NCBI GenBank assembly: GCA_937884735.1 | Contig: CAKZYI010000768.1 | Span: forward strand, 1 to 5,936 | DNA from: an uncultured Pleurocapsa sp. | GTDB lineage: Bacteria; Cyanobacteriota; Cyanobacteriia; Cyanobacteriales; Xenococcaceae | DNA: 5,936 nucleotides | Direction of reading: 5' to 3' | Shown: piece after piece, positions 1-5,393 of the stretch | How positions within the stretch are numbered: position 1 is the stretch's first letter | How the letters are laid out: each line of letters begins with the position of its first letter | Program-made: the position numbers and the translations under genes | Notes under the pieces: generated by a model | Database searches by the model: none | Seen by the model: the letters and a program-made list of their open reading frames with translations, nothing else | What the model was told of the DNA's origin: nothing

Positions 1-25
1 CATATTTAATTTGTTTTAGCAAAAG

Positions 26-1423
26 TTAATTTTGTTCTTGATTTACTTTCATAAATGAAGAAGCAATTAAGTAAACGAGAAAGCCAGCCACCATACCAGG
101 AAAGACTTCGTAAACTGCACCAGACAGTTGTAAGCCCAGTTTCCATGTCATAGCACTAGCAATGCCAATTACCATCATGGCGATCGCAATTGGGGTAGAT
201 ACGGGTTTATCAAAGCAGCGTAATATTAGTAATACTCCTAAACCTGAAGCTAGGATTGACCAGGCAAAGGTAATCAAAACAAAGTCACTATCGTTGTTAG
301 CCAAGGCAATTACCAAGAAAATAGCTGTCACAACAAAAGTGCCAATTTTGGCGTATTTATAAGACTTAGCTAGCCCAGGAAACAAATCTTGAGTCAATGC
401 CGCAGAACAAGATAATATCTGAGAATCGGCAGTAGAAATAGTCGCAGCAAACAAACCAGCCAGCATCACTCCTACTAATACCCCTGGTAATAATTCTTGG
501 GATAAGTCGAGTAGAGCTAATTCTGGATCGACTAATTCTGGTAATAATACCCTCCCTGCTAGTCCAATGGCGATCGCAGAAAAAGCGGTGACAACTCCGC
601 AAATAGTTCTAATATCCCGCGCCTTATTCATATTATCAGCCGAATCCAATGCCATAGCCCTGACTACAATATGAGGCTGTCCCACAGCACCAAATCCTGC
701 TACTAGCCAACCGATGAAAAAAGGAAAAAAGCCCCAGGCTAAATCGGCAGGAAATAAAGCAGTTAAATTTGCATCTACCTGTCCTAGATCGTTATATAAA
801 TTGCCTACGCCACCACCTGCAATTACAGTAAACACCAACAGCAACAGCAAAGCACCAATCATGACAATAGTTTGTACCGAATCAGTCCAAATAGAGGCTC
901 TAATTCCGCCACTAAAGCAGTAAATCACCACAATAATTGCTCCAATAATAATTCCCCAGGTATAGTCCCAACCGAATAGGCTATTTAGGGCTTTGCTCCC
1001 TGCTAGCAGTTGTGCAGCAGCATAAGTACCCAAAAAGAAAATAGTAATCAGTGCTGAAATAATCGAAATCCAGCGATACCCAGGTTGCTTTTGTGCCAAA
1101 AATGCAGGAACTGTTTCCGAATCAGACTTTTCTGACATCAAGCGCAATCGCTTAAAAGCCAGAGTCCAAGCTAGATAATCTCCTATCGCCCAGCCAATTG
1201 CCAGCCATATGCCCGATATACCCTGATTATAAGCATATCCTACTTGTGCAGTAAATAAAAAGCCACTCTGTCCCGTCGATAATGCCGATAAAGCGATCGC
1301 CCAAGGGTTTACACTTCTTCCTGCTAATAAATAATCAGCAGTGGTATCTTGTTTTTGAGTGGCAGCATATATTCCAACTGCGGTGAATAATAGTAAGAAG
1401 AAGATAAAAGATAGGGCGATCAT
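26..1423 (-). CDS. putP: PutP-type sodium/solute symporter (probably proline or related substrate)
   Basis: A 465-residue, highly hydrophobic inner-membrane protein of the sodium:solute symporter (SSS) family, predicted to couple cation influx to uptake of proline or a similar small solute. It aligns from end to end with E. coli PutP (502 aa) as I recall that sequence. Landmarks are the YLLAGRS motif after the first helix (31-37), SGGIRASIWTDSVQ at 171-184, GQPHI plus a conserved Arg at 248-255, Ser330-Thr331 at the position of the PutP sodium-site Ser340/Thr341, and YEVFPG at 438-443 in the last helix region. The C-terminus is shorter than in PutP. The residue matching PutP Asp55 is Gly51, so cation coupling may differ. 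The ATG start has no clear Shine-Dalgarno sequence but begins directly at the first membrane helix, as the family requires. The gene is divergent from the neighbour at 1688. Family assignment is firm; proline as substrate is inference. Confidence 0.88.
   Translation of the reverse strand: MIALSFIFFLLLFTAVGIYAATQKQDTTADYLLAGRSVNPWAIALSALSTGQSGFLFTAQVGYAYNQGISGIWLAIGWAIGDYLAWTLAFKRLRLMSEKSDSETVPAFLAQKQPGYRWISIISALITIFFLGTYAAAQLLAGSKALNSLFGWDYTWGIIIGAIIVVIYCFSGGIRASIWTDSVQTIVMIGALLLLLVFTVIAGGGVGNLYNDLGQVDANLTALFPADLAWGFFPFFIGWLVAGFGAVGQPHIVVRAMALDSADNMNKARDIRTICGVVTAFSAIAIGLAGRVLLPELVDPELALLDLSQELLPGVLVGVMLAGLFAATISTADSQILSCSAALTQDLFPGLAKSYKYAKIGTFVVTAIFLVIALANNDSDFVLITFAWSILASGLGVLLILRCFDKPVSTPIAIAMMVIGIASAMTWKLGLQLSGAVYEVFPGMVAGFLVYLIASSFMKVNQEQN
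180..187. repeat. HIP1 octamers GCGATCGC (six copies in window)
   Basis: The highly iterated palindrome HIP1, a cyanobacterial hallmark, occurs at 180-187, 570-577, 1293-1300, 5265-5272, 5485-5492 and 5824-5831. Three copies lie in the symporter, one in mysC and two in mysB. None lies between 1301 and 5264. Confidence 0.9.
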
Positions 1424-1687
1424 TTAAAAAATATTGTTATGAGAATACTTTAATTGGCGATAAGTTAATTAGAATGAATAGATTCATAAAAAACAACTTA
1501 ATATACATTAAAACTATAAATTTATATATTAATAACCTCTAATTAAAGATGGATAAATTACTTACTTTTGACAGTATAACTTGATAGTTGTAGAAGCTTA
1601 TAAAAAAAACACTTGTTACTAATTAAATAGTGTTGACACAATATTGTTATCACGCTTTTTGCATGACTTACAGCGATTTTTGCTTTT
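1424..1687. other. AT-rich divergent intergenic region
   Basis: This 264-base gap separates the symporter (leftward) from the SAP/HEIGH gene (rightward), so it should hold promoters for both. It is very AT-rich, with runs of A and T around 1500-1620. Neither flanking start codon has a convincing Shine-Dalgarno sequence. I see no ORF, tRNA or strong hairpin in it. Confidence 0.6.
1568..1596 (+). promoter_or_regulatory. Possible sigma-70-type promoter for the SAP/HEIGH gene
   Basis: A perfect -35 hexamer TTGACA lies at 1568-1573, followed after 17 bases by TAGAAG at 1591-1596, which matches four of six positions of the -10 consensus. It would give a leader of roughly 85 bases before the ATG at 1688. 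A second TTGACA at 1633-1638 lacks a recognisable -10 at normal spacing. The region is so AT-rich that chance matches are likely, so this is only a candidate. Confidence 0.25.
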
Positions 1688-2560
1688 ATGCTAATCTTCA
1701 AAAAGTCAATTATTAAATACGCTAGATTAGCTAAAATTATGATGCTACCAAATGTTTATAGATATGGTAAATGTAGTTGTTTAGAAACAAATTGCATTTA
1801 CAATTATTTGATTATTACAGAATTAATAGGCAGTGCGTTTGATATCGAAGATCTTTTTAAATTAAGGCTAATCGATCTAAAGCGTATTTGTTCTAAATTA
1901 AAAATAAGAGGTTATTCAAAGTTAAACAAAACCGAATTACGAGAACTAGTAATAAGAGAAACAGAATGTATGAGAGATGGTTTGTTTAATTACACAAAAC
2001 CAACTCTCGACGAAATATATTCTTTAGTTGAGGAACTAACTACTGATTTCAATTTATTTAGTGAAAATTTCAAATACGAAGATAGTTTTGAACAAATATT
2101 TGAAAAGAATAGCAAATATATTGGTGTTCCTGTTGATGAAGTTTGTCCTATGTATTATTGGAGTATATTGCATGAGATAGGACATATGTATTTAGATTTC
2201 ATGAATTTTAGGGTCTACATTGACCATAATAAAGTTACTGAAGAAGAACATTTAGAGGCTCACAAATATTCTCACCTTCTACATGAAGAGGATGTTTGTA
2301 ATTGGTGTTCCTTAGTATCAGATATAAAAAAATGGTTGCCTCCCGCTTATGATGTTGAATTGCTATATATCCTTGAAAATCTACCTCGTCGTAATTGGGG
2401 AACTCCTTTATATGCAAAAGCCTTAATACAACATAATACTGTTTATAAAATAACTAATGAACTTAAGCAAATAGGCATAACAGAAGACAATTATCTCAGA
2501 ACAGATGATAGCGTCTTAATAGCTTTTTTAGAAAAAAACGGCAAAATTAGCAGTATTTGA
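1688..2560 (+). CDS. Uncharacterised protein with SAP/Rho_N-like motif and HEIGH zinc-metallopeptidase motif
   Basis: I do not recognise this 290-residue protein as a named gene. Residues about 56-91 (LFKLRLIDLKRICSKLKIRG, then YSKLNKTELRELV) fit the helix-extension-helix pattern of SAP or Rho_N domains, which bind DNA or RNA. Residues 162-166 are HEIGH, a match to the HExxH zinc-protease signature, preceded by hydrophobic residues. Glu200-Glu201 in LLHEEDVCNWC is a plausible third zinc ligand, resembling the HExxH...E arrangement of ImmA/IrrE-type gluzincins. A Cys-rich stretch at 29-36 (CSCLETNC) could bind a metal. There is no signal peptide or membrane helix, so it is probably cytoplasmic. 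Its AT content and A/T-ending codons are visibly higher than in the flanking genes, and it lacks HIP1 sites, which suggests acquisition by transfer. The ATG at 1688 has no Shine-Dalgarno sequence; ATGs at 1739 and 1742 are alternatives. Domain calls are motif-level; function is unknown. Confidence 0.75.
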   Translation: MLIFKKSIIKYARLAKIMMLPNVYRYGKCSCLETNCIYNYLIITELIGSAFDIEDLFKLRLIDLKRICSKLKIRGYSKLNKTELRELVIRETECMRDGLFNYTKPTLDEIYSLVEELTTDFNLFSENFKYEDSFEQIFEKNSKYIGVPVDEVCPMYYWSILHEIGHMYLDFMNFRVYIDHNKVTEEEHLEAHKYSHLLHEEDVCNWCSLVSDIKKWLPPAYDVELLYILENLPRRNWGTPLYAKALIQHNTVYKITNELKQIGITEDNYLRTDDSVLIAFLEKNGKISSI

Positions 2561-2575
2561 AGAACATTAAGAATG

Positions 2576-2632
2576 GAATTGATTTTAGGGTGAGCGATGT
2601 GTAGCGGTATTTTTTAGTGCAAAATCAAATTC
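2576..2632. repeat. Imperfect inverted repeat between convergent genes
   Basis: GAATTGATTTT at 2576-2586 pairs with AAAATCAAATTC at 2621-2632 with one bulged base, leaving a loop of about 34 bases that contains a T-run. It lies 16 bases past the stop of the SAP/HEIGH gene and downstream of the convergent methyltransferase frame, so it may help end transcription from either side. The stem is AT-rich and the loop is long, so it is a weak terminator candidate. The rest of 2561-2688 contains no ORF. Confidence 0.3.
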
Positions 2633-2688
2633 TTCATTTGCATAACCACAATCTAATCTTGTTGCCCACCTTACCCAACAGTCGCTAA

Positions 2689-3741
2689 TCACTGCAAACT
2701 AAATTCCATCCCTGATAAACTATTAGTAGTTTTAATAACCTTTTCTAATTTAAAACCGCTGCTTTCAAATAACTCTTGAAATTGCTTTTTAGTACGCCAG
2801 CCACCACCAGGAGTGGCAACGTTAATCTGTACGGCAAAGATACCTGGCATGATGCCATCTGCTTCAGTTTTAGGCTCGTTAATATCAGGGACAAACGATT
2901 GTAATAGAATCAATCTGCCATCACTAGGTAGTGCAGCTTTACAATTAGCTAATATCTTTCTCGCATCCTCATCACTCCAGGCAGAGATAAAGTGCTTCAT
3001 TACGATCGCATTTGCCCCTTTAGGTACTTCTTTAAATAAGTCTCTAGTTTTTATTTAAATGGTATCTGCATCTACTACCTGATTGGGTATATATTGACTT
3101 TCTGTGTAGTCAACATCGTGTTTATCAAACAAAACACCCTTGCAACCATAACGTTTAACAATATTGGCAATTAAGCCGCCTTGTCCCCCACCCACATCCA
3201 TTACGGTTTCATACTGACCAAAATCATAAGCATCAAGCAAGCCATCAACCTGGGAGTTGGTAAGAAAACTCATGGCTTTAATAAAAGTGTCCTTACTCCA
3301 GTCATTGTCATAACAATACTGATAAACGCCCTTATCATTAGCCAATTCAAAGGGAACTACTCCTTTTTCCAAGGCTTCTGGTAAAATTTTCCAAGCATCC
3401 CACTGTGCGGGTTCGATTAGGTGCATCGCTAAATGTCCTGCTGATGGTTTTTTATTTGTTACCAAAAGAGAAGATGTTGCTGTAGGGGCGAAAATTCTAC
3501 CAGGCTTTTCTTCTAATACATCTACATGGGCTAAACCACGGAGAATAAAGTATAGTCGTTCAGTATCGGTATTAGTCTTATCCGCCAAACTTTCTACTGT
3601 TTGCTCTCCTTCATCATCTAATAAATCAAATATACCCAAACGAGTTGCAGTATACATACATTGACTCTTCACAAAGGTCAACATTAGATCGAATACTCTT
3701 TGCTGGGCTTCTGTATTGGGATTTGCGTTAGTTGCGACCAT
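2689..3741 (-). pseudogene. COMT/hydroxyneurosporene-type SAM O-methyltransferase, interrupted by one in-frame stop
   Basis: A continuous frame of 350 codons encodes a family-length class I SAM-dependent methyltransferase of the plant-COMT-like type, but codon 229 (3055-3057) is TAA. Residues 1 to about 95 form the helical dimerisation/winged-helix region. Residues 180-189 (VMDVGGGQGG) are the SAM-binding glycine motif. After the stop the frame resumes with no shift: RDLFKEVPKGANAIV, then MKHFISAWSDEDA (248-260), then DGRLILLQSFVP and GGGWRTKKQFQELF, all typical of the C-terminal half. The truncated 228-residue product would have half a Rossmann fold and no catalytic half. A single change such as GAA to TAA explains the lesion. 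The catalytic His of COMT appears as Ser253, so the ancestral enzyme may have been unusual. The ATG at 3739-3741 directly follows tandem heptamers and has no Shine-Dalgarno sequence. Substrate is unknown; proximity to MAA genes is only suggestive. A sequencing error at one base is the main alternative. Confidence 0.8.
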
Positions 3742-3747
3742 TTTTTG

Positions 3748-3782
3748 ATTACTAATTACTGATTACTAATTACTAATTACTG
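3748..3782. repeat. Short tandem heptamer repeats (STRR-type), five copies
   Basis: Five head-to-tail copies of ATTACT(A/G) occupy 35 bases without interruption; the last base alternates A, G, A, A, G. Arrays of degenerate heptamers (STRRs) are well known in cyanobacterial intergenic DNA. The array sits 6 bases upstream of the methyltransferase ATG, so it would be the untranslated leader of that transcript, reading (C/T)AGTAAT on the minus strand. Confidence 0.85.
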
Positions 3783-3789
3783 ACACGAT

Positions 3790-3843
3790 AGGTGGCTCTG
3801 CCACCTCGACAAGCTTCGCTTGGCGAATCCGCGAAAGCGGATT
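3790..3843. repeat. Cluster of short perfect hairpins
   Basis: Three palindromes follow each other. AGGTGGC/GCCACCT (3790-3796 with 3800-3806) has a 3-base loop. TTCGC/GCGAA (3815-3819 with 3823-3827) has a 3-base loop. AATCCGC/GCGGATT (3826-3832 with 3837-3843) closes on GAAA, a GNRA-type tetraloop. The composition (GCTTCGC, GCGAAAGCGG) is like dispersed palindromic elements common in cyanobacteria. It is much more GC-rich than the surrounding spacer. Either strand could fold, so a role in ending mysC transcription is possible, but no T-run follows. Confidence 0.7.
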
Positions 3844-3850
3844 GTTCGAA

Positions 3851-3905
3851 GTGGGCATATTTGGTGATGGAATAAGTTGCTGCGTTTGGTTAAATATATG
3901 CCCAC
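3851..3905. repeat. 10-bp inverted repeat GTGGGCATAT / ATATGCCCAC
   Basis: Perfect 10-bp arms at 3851-3860 and 3896-3905 enclose 35 bases. The arms run into CCCACCCTACC at the right edge, a sequence resembling the GGTAGGGTGGGCA repeat family seen in many cyanobacterial intergenic regions. A related fragment, GCCCACCTTACCC, occurs at about 2664-2676. It could be a small non-autonomous element or the remains of one. Confidence 0.6.
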
Positions 3906-3929
3906 CCTACCAATTACTTATTTCTTGAA

Positions 3930-3992
3930 TTGGGTTACGCGAATACTTTGTTGGTTGGTCAATCATGTTTGTTTAATTGCTTGCTAACCCAA
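3930..3992. repeat. 8-bp inverted repeat TTGGGTTA / TAACCCAA
   Basis: Arms at 3930-3937 and 3985-3992 enclose 47 bases. The flanking text (TTGGGTTACGC and AACCCAACCTACA) is of the type found in dispersed cyanobacterial repeats. It is short enough to be partly chance, so this is a modest call. Confidence 0.45.
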
Positions 3993-4065
3993 CCTACAAT
4001 TTCTTTCCTCACTCCTCATTCTTTATCCGAAGGTGTATCCTTTAGGACATCCCTTATTCCTTAAA

Positions 4066-5338
4066 TCAGTCTCCGCCAATTTCAACCAATTTACCGATGT
4101 TGAAGTCGATTTTTACCCATCCTTTTAGACGGCGTAAATTATCTAATAAAAGTAGAGGAATTTGCCAATTATGCAGCATGAGAAAGGGTAAAGGATCTTC
4201 GGGGGTTAAAATTGCATCAGTTCCTTTAGTTACTTTATTTATCCATGCTTCTAGTTCGCTTATCGAACGAATACCCAAAAATCGCCAAAGTTCGTGATAC
4301 GTCCAATAGGTTGGCTTACTATCGGGTAAAGGAGCGATAGGTTTGAATCATATCAAATCAAATTTGTCCGGTCAGATTCATTTTGGCAACAAAGGTTGCT
4401 ACCCACTCTTATATGGCAGGATTGTCTGCCTGTTGGTAATTTACTTGAAAAGGAGAAGACTCCGAACAACAGTGGAGTCTAATTTTGCCTTTACGCACTG
4501 TGGCGTGGAAGCAATATTCTTGTCCGCGAATAAATTCATGCATTACCCATGGTTTTGCTTCGCTAATAGGTAGACTCTTTACATAGTCTTCCATTTCTTC
4601 AAAAGGCAATCTGGTCAGATCTAGCCGCAATACGGAATCATAGGGAATACTTTTGACAATATATTTGTTGCTTTCATTGCTAAAATCAAAATATAAAATC
4701 TGTCGCGGATCGGTAATACGAAATACTTTGGGAGCGGACAAACCAAACTCTCTAGCTTTAGAACAAAATGCGTGTTTATCATCAAGAATTTTTGTTTCTT
4801 CTGGATCTAAATGAAGTGATTCGCAGTAGGGGTCAATGGTTTTCTTGGCTAAAGAATCATAGTAACTCGCGATCGGGCTAGAAACGGGAATAAATAAATC
4901 GATCTTGTTTTTCTGGACTATGTTTAATATGTCTTGGCAATATCCATCTGGATCTTTTTCAGGAGTGGCTACAGTAAAAAATCCTTTTACTGCGCGAGAA
5001 AAACGGTGTCCAGATAGCCAATATTTATGGGTTTCTACTAAATAGACTTCGTGTCCATCTCGATGAAAAGACCTAGCTAACTGTAAAGCCTTGGTCATTT
5101 TTGCCCCAGTAATAAGGATGCGATTTTTCTCTATTGGGTTTCTAGTGGGGGGAATTCCCGACTCCCCCCTACCAGAAATCAAATTTTTGAGCCAAGACAA
5201 TAGTACCATTGCCAAATTGAAGGGAAGCAACAGCAATAATAAAGCTAGAGTAGCAATATTTCTGGCGATCGCTGAAACATTCCCCAAAACAAACAGTATT
5301 TGCAACATACTTTCTAAGGGATGAAGAATAAAGGACAA
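4066..5338 (-). pseudogene. mysC: Broken mysC: ATP-grasp ligase of mycosporine-glycine synthesis
   Basis: Intact MysC condenses glycine with 4-deoxygadusol, using ATP, to give mycosporine-glycine. The N-terminal 309 residues show a membrane helix (about 28-49), the pre-ATP-grasp motif RILITGAKMTKALQLARS (73-90), an ATP-binding strand YIVKS (226-230) and the hinge HEFIRGQEY (267-275). Then the frame breaks. Codon 310 is TAA (4409-4411). It is followed in frame by EWVATFVAKMNLTGQI, a TGA (4358-4360) where a Ser codon is expected, and FDMIQ. A deletion near 4340-4345 joins this, out of frame, to PLPDSKPTYWTYHELWRF (encoded just after 4341) and the normal C-terminus ending LVEIGGD at 4069. The residues recovered (about 423) fall short of the family's roughly 460. 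The missing piece should include the ECNPR metal-binding motif, so activity is lost. The start is uncertain: TTG at 5338 or ATG at 5308, neither with a clear Shine-Dalgarno sequence. It lies directly downstream of mysB. Confidence 0.87.
5139..5178. repeat. Palindromic repeat inside the mysC linker region
   Basis: GGGGGGA (5147-5153) and TCCCCCC (5163-5169) are perfect arms around 9 bases. The pairing extends outward imperfectly, with TTTCT at 5139-5143 facing AGAAA at 5174-5178. The centre contains GGAATTCC. It falls in mysC codons for roughly residues 54-67 (ISGRGESGIPPTRN), between the membrane helix and the ATP-grasp core, a stretch expected to be a flexible linker. It looks like a dispersed palindromic element tolerated in frame. 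Confidence 0.6.
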
Positions 5339-5342
5339 GGAA

Positions 5343-5384
5343 AGAGGAATAAATTAGCTGTCTATTACTTACTTCTATTCCTCT
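5343..5384 (-). promoter_or_regulatory. 9-bp inverted repeat in the mysB-mysC gap
   Basis: AGAGGAATA (5343-5351) and TATTCCTCT (5376-5384) are perfect complementary arms with a 24-base loop, filling most of the 55-base gap between the mysB stop and the mysC start. It could form a hairpin in a mysB-mysC transcript, affecting processing or read-through. No T-run follows on the minus strand beyond short T clusters, so a terminator is not supported. Confidence 0.35.
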
Positions 5385-5393
5385 GGTAAAAAT

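Larger units (their letters stand above)
3742..4065. other. Gene-free, repeat-dense intergenic region between mysC remnant and methyltransferase
   Basis: I find no credible gene in these 324 bases. The stretch contains a heptamer array at its left end, three compact hairpins (3790-3843), a 10-bp inverted repeat (3851-3905) and an 8-bp one (3930-3992) whose GGGTT/AACCCAACC core resembles dispersed cyanobacterial repeats. Any promoter for the methyltransferase should lie here. It probably accumulated as repeat-driven spacer sequence after the mysC remnant. Confidence 0.65.

Noticed and set aside
162..923. Plus- and minus-strand ORFs of 66-78 codons within the symporter
   Set aside because: They overlap a full-length conserved membrane protein in other frames and have no motifs or ribosome binding sites.
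1633..1638. Second TTGACA as the promoter of the SAP/HEIGH gene
   Set aside because: No -10-like hexamer occurs 16-18 bases downstream; the position holds a T-run.
2689..3000. A separate 103-residue gene beginning MKHFISAW
   Set aside because: The residues upstream of this Met (18 codons back to the TAA) are in the same frame and match the methyltransferase family, so this is the C-terminal part of the interrupted gene, not an independent start.
3748..3782. CRISPR array
   Set aside because: The repeats are 7 bases, directly adjacent and without spacers, which is a tandem heptamer array.
4031..4056. Terminator of mysC around TATCCTTTAGGACA
   Set aside because: The stem is only a few base pairs with mismatches and no T-run follows on the minus strand.
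4066..4278. A small 70-residue gene at the end of mysC
   Set aside because: Its frame extends upstream through PTYWTYHELWRF to about 4341, and it is the normal MysC C-terminus cut off by the deletion and frameshift.
4358..4360. TGA in mysC as a selenocysteine codon or recoding site
   Set aside because: The family has a small residue such as Ser here, no selenocysteine role is known, and a TAA and a deletion in the same gene make decay the simpler explanation.
3055..4411. Alternative genetic code reading TAA as sense
   Set aside because: TAA ends the symporter and mysB at the expected family C-termini, so it works as a stop in this organism.
4343..4573. Plus-strand ORF of 76 codons
   Set aside because: It lies antisense to recognisable mysC sequence, has no family features and exists because mysC is disrupted.
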